From contig NZ_JAGYXY010000003.1 of NCBI RefSeq assembly GCF_018362775.1, positions 406,846-470,845 of the forward strand: DNA of 64,000 nt, written 5' to 3'. Of the stretch, positions 11,167 through 19,162 are shown one piece after another. A program made the translations under genes and the position numbers. The first letter of the stretch is position 1; every line of letters starts with the position of its first letter. Source of the DNA: Alistipes montrealensis (GTDB taxonomy: Bacteria > Bacteroidota > Bacteroidia > Bacteroidales > Rikenellaceae). The notes beneath the pieces were generated by a model. The model saw only the letters and a program-made list of their open reading frames with translations. It was not told the DNA's origin and ran no database searches.

Positions 11167-11904
11167 ATGAAACGATTGCTGCTTCTTATGCTGCTGGTTC
11201 CGGCACTGGCCGCCGCCAAGGTTCCCGACGAAGAGATGATCCTCGACCGGACGATGAACGCGGAATCGCCCTTCTATTACCCCGGGCTGATGATGCGTTA
11301 CAACGCCGGCGACGCGACGCTGACCGACGAGGATTACCACTACCTCTACTACGGTTACGCCTACCGGGACGACTACAAGCCGCTGGCCCTGAACCCCGAT
11401 CTGGACAAACTGCTGATGATGGCCTCAGGCATTAACCCCGACAAACCCGACGCCGCCACGCTGGAAACGATGATTTCGGTGGGGACCGACGCCCTGAAGC
11501 ACGATCCGTTCAGCCCTAAAATCCTCAACCTGATGTCGTTCGCCTACGGAGCGCTGGGCGACAAGGAGCAGGAAAAAGCCTACTCGGACCGCATGAACGG
11601 CGTGATCCGCGCGATCCTCGCCACGGGCGACGGGTTGACGCAGAAGAGCCCGCGCCACGTGCTGATGTTCGACCACGCGCTCGATGTGCTGGCCGCCGAG
11701 GGATTCTCCTTCGGTAAAGCCCGCATCATCAGCCGCACGGTGGAATTCGTGCCGCTGACCGTCCCCTATGTGGTCGACGGCAAGAAAATCAAAGGCTATT
11801 ATTTCGATTTCGGACGCGTTTACCGGAACAAGCCCGAAGGTTACACCTACCAGCGCGACCGCACCTGGCAGTTCAACAACCTCAAACCCCGCACGTATAA
11901 ATGA
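11167..11904 (+). CDS. DUF4919-like secreted protein
   Basis: The 245-residue protein has a signal peptide (MKRLLLLMLLVPALAAA) and no lipobox cysteine. It has a helical repeat-like middle (FSPKILNLMSFAYGALGDKEQEKAY, reminiscent of one TPR unit) and a C-terminal strand region ending KIKGYYFDFGRVYRNKPEG. This resembles the Bacteroidota-specific DUF4919 family, whose function is unknown. The stop overlaps the next ATG (ATGA), so it is translationally coupled to the clostripain-like lipoprotein, which hints at a shared envelope role. Confidence 0.7.
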   Translation: MKRLLLLMLLVPALAAAKVPDEEMILDRTMNAESPFYYPGLMMRYNAGDATLTDEDYHYLYYGYAYRDDYKPLALNPDLDKLLMMASGINPDKPDAATLETMISVGTDALKHDPFSPKILNLMSFAYGALGDKEQEKAYSDRMNGVIRAILATGDGLTQKSPRHVLMFDHALDVLAAEGFSFGKARIISRTVEFVPLTVPYVVDGKKIKGYYFDFGRVYRNKPEGYTYQRDRTWQFNNLKPRTYK

Positions 11905-13376
11905 TGAAACCGCTCCGGCATACGCTCGGCCTGCTCCTGCTGCTGACACTCGCGGCCTGCGAAAAGGACCGCGAATACCGAATACAGATTTCGCCGGAAG
12001 AGATTCTCCTGGCGTGCGACGCCTCGGCCGAGGCCGTATTCACTGTTTCGGCCGATGCGGCGTGGACGCTGTCGTACACCGGAGAGGGATTCTCGGTCAC
12101 GCCGGACAACGGCGCCCGCGGGGAGACGAAAGTGACGGTCAGAACGACCGAAGCCAATCCCGCCAACCAGCGCCGCAGGCTGGGCACAATCACGGTGCAC
12201 TTCTCGGCCGACAAGGGCGACTACCCGGTCGGGGTCTTCCAGAAACCGGCCGTGGCGGCCCAGACCGTCCTGCTCTACATGCCCGGACGGAGTTTGATCA
12301 GCTATTACGAAAACAACATCGAGGGCGTCCGCGAGGCCGTCACCAACCAGGTTCCGGGCGACGGACGCATACTGGTCTGCTACCAGCCCGAAAAGCATTC
12401 GTCGGCGGTCCTGCAGGAGATTTATTACAATGCCGTGACCAACCGATGTGAAACGTCGGCGCTGAAAACCTACGACAGTTTCAACGCCGGGTCGGCAGTC
12501 CATGTGCAGCAGTTGTTTGCCGATGCGGCGGAACTGGCCCCGGCACAGAACTACGGACTGATCATCGGCTGCCACGGCAAAGCGTGGGTTCCGGCCAGCA
12601 GCGGCACGATTCCCTACTCAATGCGGCAGTCGCCGCCGAACGATGTCTGGACCCCGGTTCCGGGCGCCAAGCAGACACGTTCGTTCGGCGATTCGGGCTA
12701 CGAACTCAACATCACGGAACTGGCTGCGGCGCTCGAATCGCTCGCCCACCGCTTCGACTACCTGATCTTCGACGACTGTTTTATGGCCAATATCGAGACG
12801 CTCTACGACCTGCGTTCGGTCGTCGGGTACATCGTGGCATCGCCCTGCGAGGTCATGGGCGACGGGTTCCCCTATACCCGGATCGTCCCCCGCCTGTTCG
12901 AGACAAGTGCGGTTTCGGAGCGGCTCGCAAAAGCCTGCTGGGAGTTCTGGAACCTCTACCAAAACGACTATCAGAATACGAAATGGAAAGAGCAGTCGGG
13001 TTGCATATCCTTGGCCGTGATGTCGGAACTGGATGCCCTGGCCGAGGTGATGCAGCGCATCAACGAAAAGGAGAAGCAGGCGTTCGACATCAACGAACTT
13101 CAGTATTACAAGGGCGGCAGCACCCCGCTTTTCTACGACCTGGGGCACTATGTCGCCCTGAGCCACAAAAACGAGCCGGCGCTTATCGACGAATTCACAG
13201 CACGACTCGACCGTGCATTTCCGGCGGAAAGCCGCCTGCACACAGCGCGGTTCTATTCGGCTTACGGACAGGGCAACCACACCGTCCATCACTATTCGGG
13301 CGTCTCCGTGAGTGAACCCTCGACCACATTCGCCGTAGAAAACCGGCAGACCGCCTGGTATCGGGATACGCATTAG
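11901..13376 (+). CDS. BACON-domain lipoprotein with clostripain-family (C11) peptidase domain
   Basis: The 491-residue protein has a type II signal ending LTLAAC (Cys20), then a BACON-type all-beta domain at about residues 28-116 (FTVSADAAWTLSYTGEGFSV, TTEANPANQRRR). The peptidase domain starts near TVLLYMPG (123). It has a His in LIIGCHGKAW (His225) and a Cys in LIFDDCFMANIE (Cys293), matching the His/Cys dyad order of clostripain-like C11 peptidases, which usually cleave after Arg or Lys. It should be anchored on the envelope. The substrate is unknown. Coupled to the DUF4919 gene by a 4-base overlap. Confidence 0.85.
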   Translation: MMKPLRHTLGLLLLLTLAACEKDREYRIQISPEEILLACDASAEAVFTVSADAAWTLSYTGEGFSVTPDNGARGETKVTVRTTEANPANQRRRLGTITVHFSADKGDYPVGVFQKPAVAAQTVLLYMPGRSLISYYENNIEGVREAVTNQVPGDGRILVCYQPEKHSSAVLQEIYYNAVTNRCETSALKTYDSFNAGSAVHVQQLFADAAELAPAQNYGLIIGCHGKAWVPASSGTIPYSMRQSPPNDVWTPVPGAKQTRSFGDSGYELNITELAAALESLAHRFDYLIFDDCFMANIETLYDLRSVVGYIVASPCEVMGDGFPYTRIVPRLFETSAVSERLAKACWEFWNLYQNDYQNTKWKEQSGCISLAVMSELDALAEVMQRINEKEKQAFDINELQYYKGGSTPLFYDLGHYVALSHKNEPALIDEFTARLDRAFPAESRLHTARFYSAYGQGNHTVHHYSGVSVSEPSTTFAVENRQTAWYRDTH

Positions 13377-13391
13377 CGTGCCGGAAGAGAG

Positions 13392-14987
13392 CTAGTGCCG
13401 CCGGGCTTCCAGTCCGACCTCCCGCGTGACACCGATATCTTCGACAAATTTCGCATCGTGGGAGATGACCAGCAGCGTTCCCCGGTAATCGCGGATCGTG
13501 GCGGTCAGGATAGCAAGGCTCTGCAAATCGAGGTTGTTGGTCGGTTCGTCGAGCAGGAACAGATCGGGAACATGGTCGGAAATCATCAGACTGCAAAGGT
13601 ACAGCCGCATTCGTTCACCCCCGCTCAGCACGTTGCAGGGCTTGTCCCAAACCTCCTTCGAAAACAGGGCGCGGTGTAACCGCAGTTTGACCTCATGGTC
13701 CGAAAGATTGAGCCGGTTATGCTCCCGGGCCAGTTCCAGCACCGACTGCGGAGTATCGACCCGGCTGTACTCCTGGTCGAGACAAACGTGGGAAAAACCC
13801 ACCGACTGCACCTCGCCGATTGTAGGCCGCAGTTCCCCGGTCAGCAGTTTCAGCAGCGTCGTCTTACCGCTGCCGTTATCCCCTGCTAGATGGATGCGCT
13901 CCCCGCTCCGGATTTCGATATCGAGGGGATTCTCCCAGAGCAGTCCCTCCGCACCATAGCCGAAATTAACGCCCCGGGCCGAAACCAACAATTTCCCGTC
14001 GTGCAGCCGCGCATCGTCGAAATCCAGTTTCAAAGCACACGCAGCGGGCTGTTTGAGACGCAGTTCGCCCAATCGCCGCCGGTTTTCCCCGACAATCTCC
14101 GCATGCTTCCCCTGCAATCGCGTGGCGGTCCTTTCACCGTCGTCCTTCGCCTTTTTCCGCATGGCACGGGGCAGTTCGGCCTTATTCCTTTCGCCCCGCC
14201 GGGAACGTTTTTCCTGTCTTTCACGCACCTCCTGCGCCTTTCTGCGGGCCAGCCGCAAAGCGGTCTCTTCAGCCTCGACCTGCCGGTCTAGAGCCTGTTG
14301 TTCGGTCTCTTTGCAGACTTTGTAGAATTCGTAATTACCGCCGTAGAGCCGCAGTCCGCCGGGGGTGAGTTCGCAGGTCGCCTCCATCAGATTCAACAGC
14401 GCGATATCATGGCTTACAACCAGCACGGTCGCCCGGGTATCGGCAATGAAGTCGTACAACTGCCGCCGGCCCGCGGCGTCGAGATGATTGGTCGGTTCGT
14501 CGAGCAGGACGATCGCCGGACGGTGGACCGAAATTCCGGCCAGAAAGAGTTTCGTTTTCTCGCCGCCGCTCAGCGAATCGACCGAAGCCGCCAGATCCAC
14601 ATCGGGCAGTCCCCACGAACCGAGCGCAGCCCGGCAGCGGGATTCGACCTCCCAGTCATCGGCCAGAATATCATAATGCACACTGTCGCCGCTGCCGTTG
14701 CAGATGGCGTGCAGGGCTTCCAGTTTTGCGTCCACACCCAACGCCCGGCCCACGGAGATACCCCTGACACCGACCTGCTGCGGAACGTACCAGGGCGCCG
14801 AAGTACAATGGATACTGCCCGAAGAGGCGCCGAACTCCCCGGCGACCAGTTTCAGGAGCGTGGATTTCCCGGTTCCGTTATTCCCGACAACGGAAACCTT
14901 CGCGCCCGCGGTCACGGACAGGCTGACATCCTCGAATAAAGTCTGCTGCTGATAGCGGAAAGATACTCCGCTAAGAATAATACTCAT
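13392..14987 (-). CDS. ABC-F family ATPase, possible ribosome-protection factor
   Basis: The 531-residue soluble protein has two ABC cassettes and no membrane segments. The first has Walker A GNNGTGKST (about 35-43), LSGGEKTK and LLDEPTNHLD; the second has GDNGSGKTT (about 368), LSGGERMR and LFLLDEPTNNLD. Between them lies a charged helical linker (RRKAQEVRERQEKRSRRGER), the part that reaches the ribosome in ABC-F proteins. These proteins either help translation or protect ribosomes from antibiotics. I cannot assign a resistance subgroup from sequence alone. The attenuator-like leader upstream favours the antibiotic-responsive type. It converges with the clostripain-like gene, 15 bases apart. 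Confidence 0.85.
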   Translation of the reverse strand: MSIILSGVSFRYQQQTLFEDVSLSVTAGAKVSVVGNNGTGKSTLLKLVAGEFGASSGSIHCTSAPWYVPQQVGVRGISVGRALGVDAKLEALHAICNGSGDSVHYDILADDWEVESRCRAALGSWGLPDVDLAASVDSLSGGEKTKLFLAGISVHRPAIVLLDEPTNHLDAAGRRQLYDFIADTRATVLVVSHDIALLNLMEATCELTPGGLRLYGGNYEFYKVCKETEQQALDRQVEAEETALRLARRKAQEVRERQEKRSRRGERNKAELPRAMRKKAKDDGERTATRLQGKHAEIVGENRRRLGELRLKQPAACALKLDFDDARLHDGKLLVSARGVNFGYGAEGLLWENPLDIEIRSGERIHLAGDNGSGKTTLLKLLTGELRPTIGEVQSVGFSHVCLDQEYSRVDTPQSVLELAREHNRLNLSDHEVKLRLHRALFSKEVWDKPCNVLSGGERMRLYLCSLMISDHVPDLFLLDEPTNNLDLQSLAILTATIRDYRGTLLVISHDAKFVEDIGVTREVGLEARRH

Positions 14988-15023
14988 AGATGAACAATTA
15001 ACAGGGCCTTACGGATAAGGCCA

Positions 15024-15053
15024 TTAAACCGATAAACTTTTGGGTCGTCCCAT
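15024..15053 (-). other. Tiny leader ORF 2 (MGRPKSLSV)
   Basis: Nine codons from ATG at 15053 to TAA at 15024. The start lies in the loop and the stop in the 3' arm of the 10-bp leader hairpin. No Shine-Dalgarno sequence is visible. Translation is unproven. Confidence 0.35.
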
Positions 15054-15080
15054 GGTCGGTTTAATCGAAAACCGACACTG

Positions 15081-15098
15081 TCAATTGTTTATTCTCAT
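15081..15098 (-). other. Tiny leader ORF 1 (MRINN)
   Basis: Five codons and a TGA stop, starting about 16 bases after the predicted transcript start. Its last three codons overlap the strand of the 12-bp closing helix, so a ribosome here would open that helix. Translation is unproven. Confidence 0.4.
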
Positions 15099-15120
15099 CG
15101 GAGTACGTTTAGATTCACGG

Positions 15121-15152
15121 CAAAGGTAACAACTTGATTCCGATTTGCCAAA
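15121..15152 (-). promoter_or_regulatory. Promoter of the ABC-F leader transcript
   Basis: On the minus strand, -33 TTTG (15149-15152) and -7 TACCTTTG (15121-15128) are spaced by 20 bases, an exact Bacteroidota-type promoter. Transcription would start near 15114 and give a leader of about 127 bases. Confidence 0.8.
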
Positions 15153-15169
15153 TTTTTTCATTTCCCCGG

Positions 15170-15316
15170 AAAACAAGTCCCGGCAACAGGACACGGCGGG
15201 ATTTCGACGCCAAAGAAACGGATGCCGGCCTGACGAAGCAAGCCCCGGACGGAGCATACCGGAGTATGTTCCATTCGGGGCGAACAAGGCAGGGCGAAAG
15301 ATGCCCTCTGAAATCG
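15170..15316 (-). repeat. Intergenic repeat, copy A
   Basis: This non-coding block sits just past the stop of the pseudouridine synthase gene. It shares ordered similar segments with 25545-25655: AGGAC..GGCGG.ATTTCG, ACGGATG, AGTA, CCATTCGGGGC, CAAGG.AGG.CGAAAG and GCCCTC. The distance between segments differs, so the copies have diverged. Both copies lie right after the 3' end of a minus-strand gene. Confidence 0.55.
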
Positions 15317-15320
15317 GAAT

Positions 15321-16727
15321 TTATTCGTACTGGCCGGACTTCAGGCGCTCCACTTCCTCACGGGTAAGGAACCGCCACGCTCCGCGTTTGAGGTTCTTTT
15401 TCGTAAGGCCCGCGTAATAAACGCGGTCGAGCTTGGTCACGGTGTAACCCAGGAATTCGAAGATACGGCGCACGATGCGGTTGCGGCCCGAGTGAATCTC
15501 GATGCCCACCTCCTGCTTGTTCTCCTTGACGTAGGATATCTCGTCGGCAAAAATCTCGCCGTCCTCCAGCGTAACGCCTTCGGCGATCTTGTCCATGTCG
15601 GCGCGCGTCAAGGGTTTGTCGAGCGTCACCTGGTAAATCTTCTTCTTCTTGTAGGAAGGATGCGTAAGTTGCTTGGTAAGGTCGCCGTCGTTGGTGAACA
15701 ACAGCAGGCCGAGGCTGTTCTTGTCGAGACGCCCCACCGGGTAGATACGTTCCGTGCAGGCTCCGTCGACCAGTTCCATAACCGTCTTTCCAGCGTGGGG
15801 ATCATCGAGCGAGGTCACATAGCCTTTGGGCTTGTTCAGCACCAGGTAGACCTTCTTCTCGCCCTGCACGCGGCTGTCGTTGAACTTCACCTCGTCAGTA
15901 GGCAGCACCTTGGTTCCCAGTTCGGTGACGATCACGCCGTTGACCGAAACGACGCCTGCCGTGATGAAATCGTCGGCCTCGCGGCGCGAGCAGATGCCCG
16001 ACTGCGCGATGAAGCGGTTCAGGCGCATCTCGCCCGTCTGCTTCTCGGGATTGAACTTCGGGTAAGGCGCCGGTTTATCGTCGTGCTTCCTGCCGGGTTT
16101 GAAAGGTTTGTCGACAAACTTCCGGTCACCGAATTTCCGGTCGCCAAACTTCTTATCGCCGAATTTCTTCTCGCCATAGGGTTTATCGCCGAACTTCTTG
16201 GGACCGAACTTCTTCTCGCCGTAGGCAGGTTTGTCGCCGAACTGGCGGCGGGGACGCTCCTCGTCGTTGCGGGGGCGGTCATTATCGCCGAACTGACGGC
16301 GCGGGCGGTCGTTATCGTAACGGGGCTTGTCGCCGAACTGGCGGCGCGGGCGTTCCTCGTCATAACGGGGTTTCTCGCCGTCGCCGAACTGGCGGCGCGG
16401 ACGGTCGTCGTTCTGACGCGGACGGTCGCCGTACTGGCGCGGTTTATCGTCATACTGGCGACGCGAACGGTCGCCCTCTTCACTGCGGGGTTTGTCGCCG
16501 AAACGCGGCTTCTCGAAAGCCGGACGGTTGTCGGGCGTAAAATGAGGGTTGTACGAAGCCCGGCGTTCGGGCCTGTTTTCGAAGGACGGTTGCTCCGAAT
16601 CGGCAGCATCACGCTGCAAACGCGGGCGACGCTCGACACGCTCCGCCGAAGCTGTCACCATGCGCGCGCGTTTATCGCGCCCGAAACGGGTAAGCGCAGG
16701 GGTCGAGTCGTTTTTAGGATCTTTCAT
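15321..16727 (-). CDS. RluB/RsuA-family pseudouridine synthase with long disordered N-terminus
   Basis: The C-terminal 240 or so residues form an RsuA/RluB/E/F-type synthase: an S4 domain (MRLNRFIAQSGICSRREADDFITAGVVSVNG) and the catalytic block IYPVGRLDKNSLGLLLFTNDGDL, where the Asp is the nucleophile; further motifs are KIYQVTLDKPL and GRNRIVRRIFEFLGY. It should modify a uridine in ribosomal RNA. The first 220 residues are low-complexity and rich in Arg, Asp, Gly, Lys and Pro, with repeated RPRRQFGD and KKFGDK units, and should be disordered and RNA-binding. E. coli RluB is about 290 residues, so this tail is a large addition. Confidence 0.9.
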   Translation of the reverse strand: MKDPKNDSTPALTRFGRDKRARMVTASAERVERRPRLQRDAADSEQPSFENRPERRASYNPHFTPDNRPAFEKPRFGDKPRSEEGDRSRRQYDDKPRQYGDRPRQNDDRPRRQFGDGEKPRYDEERPRRQFGDKPRYDNDRPRRQFGDNDRPRNDEERPRRQFGDKPAYGEKKFGPKKFGDKPYGEKKFGDKKFGDRKFGDRKFVDKPFKPGRKHDDKPAPYPKFNPEKQTGEMRLNRFIAQSGICSRREADDFITAGVVSVNGVIVTELGTKVLPTDEVKFNDSRVQGEKKVYLVLNKPKGYVTSLDDPHAGKTVMELVDGACTERIYPVGRLDKNSLGLLLFTNDGDLTKQLTHPSYKKKKIYQVTLDKPLTRADMDKIAEGVTLEDGEIFADEISYVKENKQEVGIEIHSGRNRIVRRIFEFLGYTVTKLDRVYYAGLTKKNLKRGAWRFLTREEVERLKSGQYE

Positions 16728-17046
16728 TGTTTATTCGTCTAATAAATTATCTGGGCCAAGTCGGTGCGAACCGAAAGCAGGACCGAACGTATTCGTATCA
16801 TGCCGGGGTGCGGCCTGTCTAAGCCGGGTTTTACCCGGCAAAGTTAATCCATTTTTCCAGATTATATCACATAACGTGCCCGATTTCAAACGTTTTGGGA
16901 ATAATTGGCCCGAAGCGCGACAAAACGACCGGTTTTGCCGTATCTTTACCGAAAATTTATTTTCCAACGACCTGCCGCATTCCGGTAAAAACCGCACGGA
17001 ACATCATCCGGCGTCCGGTATGGGCAACGACACACGATTCTGCGTC
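16728..17046. promoter_or_regulatory. Divergent intergenic region with minus-strand promoter and 5'-end hairpin
   Basis: These 319 bases hold no gene. On the minus strand there is an exact -7 motif TAACTTTG (16839-16846), but no good -33 element. Just after it, GCCGGGT and ACCCGGC (16823-16839) form a 7-bp hairpin at the expected 5' end of the pseudouridine synthase transcript. On the plus strand TATCTTTA (16941-16948) is a weak candidate -7 for the MATE gene. Confidence 0.45.
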
Positions 17047-18369
17047 ATGAACATGAACCGCGAAATAATGCGCATCGCGCTCCCCAACATCGTCTCGAAC
17101 ATCACCGTACCGCTGATGGGCATCGTATCGACCGCCATCGCCGGACACTGGGGAGCCGACACGGCCGCCACGATCGGCTCGCTGGCCATCGGGGTCTCGA
17201 TCTTCAACTTCATCTACTGGAACTGCTCGTTCGTGCGCATGGGAACCAGCGGACTTACGGCTCAGGCATTCGGCGCGGGCGATTTCCGCGAGTGTACCAA
17301 CATGCTCCTCCGCGCGCTGTCGGTGTCGGCGGTGATGGGTGTGCTGATGGTCCTACTGCAATATCCCGTGGGCGAACTGGCCCTGTGGGCGATGAACGGC
17401 AGCCAGATGACCCGCGACTACTTCTACGCCCGCATCTGGGCCGTACCCGCAGGCATCGTGCTCTTCGGCTTCAACGGCTGGTTCACGGGTATGCAGAACG
17501 CCGTATTCCCGATGCTGACGGCCATCACGGTCAACGTCGTGCACATCCTTTGCAGCCTTTGGTTCGCATTCGGAATGGACATGGGCATCGTGGGCATCGC
17601 CTATGCCTCGGTAATCGCCCAATGGACCGGCGTGGCGCTTTCGGGGCTGCTGCTGGCGATCAAATACCGGTCGGTTCTCACAGGAATAAACTGGTCGGAG
17701 GTGCTGGACTTCAAACCGCTGAAAACGTTCTTCATCATCAACCGCGACATCATCCTCCGCACGTTCTGCATCGTGGCCGTCTACACCTTCTTCACCGGGG
17801 CGTCGGCACGCATGGACAACCCTGCGCTGCTGGCCGTCAACACCCTGCTGCTGCAACTGTTCACGCTCTTTTCCTACATGAACGACGGCTTCGCCTATGC
17901 CGCCGAAGCGCTCACAGGGCGTTTCATCGGTGCGCGCGACGGCACGTCGCTGCGCGACTGCCTGCGCCGCTGCATCTTCTGGGGGACAATCGTATCGGTG
18001 GCATTCGTGGGGATTTACCTCATCTGGTGGCGCGACCTGGTCGGACTGTTCGTCGACAGCACGGCGGCCAATGCCGGGCAGATGGTCGAACTGGCCGGGC
18101 AGTACATCGTCTGGATCATCCTGATCCCGATCGCTTCGGCCATGCCCTTCATCATGGACGGCATCATGGTCGGAGCCACCGAAACCCGCGTCATGCGCGA
18201 CTCGATGTTCTGGTCCACGGCGGCCTACTTCGCCATCTACTACGCCTGCTACCCGCTGATCGGCAACAACGCACTCTGGCTGGCCTTCACGCTCTACATG
18301 TTCCTGCGCGGCGTGCTGCAATACTTCATGACCGATCACCTGAAGACCATCTACAACAAGGTTCCGTAA
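17047..18369 (+). CDS. MATE family efflux transporter
   Basis: Integral inner-membrane exporter of the DinF-like MATE group, expected to export cationic or amphipathic compounds with sodium or proton influx. The start MNMNREIMRIALPNIVSN fits the usual N-terminus; in-frame ATGs at 17020 and 17053 are alternatives. The 440-residue protein has about 12 hydrophobic segments in two halves, including VPLMGIVSTAIAGHWG, GTSGLTAQAFGAGD and, in the second half, LTGRFIGARDG. The AAA ATPase gene follows after 11 bases. The substrate is not predictable. Confidence 0.9.
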   Translation: MNMNREIMRIALPNIVSNITVPLMGIVSTAIAGHWGADTAATIGSLAIGVSIFNFIYWNCSFVRMGTSGLTAQAFGAGDFRECTNMLLRALSVSAVMGVLMVLLQYPVGELALWAMNGSQMTRDYFYARIWAVPAGIVLFGFNGWFTGMQNAVFPMLTAITVNVVHILCSLWFAFGMDMGIVGIAYASVIAQWTGVALSGLLLAIKYRSVLTGINWSEVLDFKPLKTFFIINRDIILRTFCIVAVYTFFTGASARMDNPALLAVNTLLLQLFTLFSYMNDGFAYAAEALTGRFIGARDGTSLRDCLRRCIFWGTIVSVAFVGIYLIWWRDLVGLFVDSTAANAGQMVELAGQYIVWIILIPIASAMPFIMDGIMVGATETRVMRDSMFWSTAAYFAIYYACYPLIGNNALWLAFTLYMFLRGVLQYFMTDHLKTIYNKVP

Positions 18370-18380
18370 CGATTTTTGCC

Positions 18381-19124
18381 ATGACACTGCCCGAAGAGAT
18401 GCTCTACATCAAATACGTCCGGCTGAAAGAAGACGCCGAACGCCCCGACGCCTATCCCTACACGGTTCCGGCGCTGGCGAATTTCAGCGAACTGCATTTC
18501 CGCTGTCCCGTGACTTTTATCATGGGCGAAAACGGCATGGGCAAATCGACGCTGCTCGAAGCCATCGCCGTCAAGGCCGGATTCAACGCCGAGGGCGGCT
18601 CGCGCAATTTCAACTTCGCCACGCGGCCGTCGCATTCGCAACTCTGGGAGCAAATCGTATTGGGACGCGGCCTCACGCCGCGCGACGGCTATTTCCTGCG
18701 CGCCGAGAGTTTCTACAACGTGGCGTCGGAACTGGAGCAGATCGCCGACGGGGTGCTCCGCTACTACGGCGACCGCTCGCTCCACCAGCAGTCGCACGGC
18801 GAGAGTTTCCTCGCGCTGCTCGAACACCGCCTTTTCGGCAACGGACTTTACATTTTCGACGAGCCCGAATCGGCGCTGTCGCCCGCACGGCAGATGTACC
18901 TGCTGTGCCGGATGCGGCAACTCGTCGAACGCGGCTCGCAGTTTATCGTCAGCACCCACTCGCCCATCGTGCTGGCCTACCCCGGGGCCGAAATCTACGA
19001 AATAACCGACAGCGGGCTGCGGCTCACCGAGTTGGAGCAGACCTCCCACTACATGCTGATGAAACGCTTCGTCCTCGACCGCGAAAGCCTCCTGCGGCAG
19101 ATGGACCTCAGCGAAGAGTCATAA
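18381..19124 (+). CDS. AAA family ATPase (small SMC/ABC-like)
   Basis: The 247-residue soluble ATPase has Walker A GENGMGKST (about 49-57), a central QQSHGESFLALLEHRLFG block that acts as signature region, Walker B LYIFDEPESALS (about 155-166) and a switch histidine in FIVSTHSPIVLAYPGA. This layout matches the COG3910-type stand-alone ATPases of unknown role, not transport ABC subunits. It starts 11 bases after the MATE gene, so the two are cotranscribed, though no functional link is shown. Confidence 0.8.
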   Translation: MTLPEEMLYIKYVRLKEDAERPDAYPYTVPALANFSELHFRCPVTFIMGENGMGKSTLLEAIAVKAGFNAEGGSRNFNFATRPSHSQLWEQIVLGRGLTPRDGYFLRAESFYNVASELEQIADGVLRYYGDRSLHQQSHGESFLALLEHRLFGNGLYIFDEPESALSPARQMYLLCRMRQLVERGSQFIVSTHSPIVLAYPGAEIYEITDSGLRLTELEQTSHYMLMKRFVLDRESLLRQMDLSEES

Positions 19125-19125
19125 A

Positions 19126-19150
19126 AAAGCCCCGGAAATTCCGGGGCTTT
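19126..19150 (-). terminator. Terminator of the uronate operon
   Basis: AAAGCCCCGG pairs with CCGGGGCTTT over a 5-nt loop. On the minus strand the stem is followed by a T run and lies 13 bases after the pectinesterase stop. It could also stop the plus-strand ATPase transcript, but only three T residues follow on that side. Confidence 0.85.
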
Positions 19151-19162
19151 GCATTCCGTCCG

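Larger units (their letters stand above)
14988..15114 (-). promoter_or_regulatory. Structured leader of the ABC-F gene, attenuator-like
   Basis: In transcript order: tiny ORF 1 (15098-15081); a hairpin GTCGGTTT/AAACCGAC (15076-15055); a competing hairpin ATTAAACCGA/TCGGTTTAAT (15065-15023) that reuses the 3' arm of the first; tiny ORF 2 starting in its loop; and a hairpin GGCCTTA/TAAGGCC (15022-15005). A 12-bp helix (15089-15078 with 15004-14993, one G-U pair) closes the whole leader and would cover bases 6-17 upstream of the ABC-F ATG. The two hairpins cannot form together. No T tract follows, so control would be at translation. Confidence 0.65.

Noticed and set aside
15145..15417. Plus-strand open frame of about 90 codons between the ABC-F promoter and the pseudouridine synthase
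   Set aside because: It covers a non-coding repeat and the antisense end of a clear gene, and has no start context or similarity.
16100..16500. CRISPR-like repeat array
   Set aside because: The repeated DNA encodes Arg/Asp-rich protein repeats in one open frame, with no uniform spacers and no cas genes in the window.
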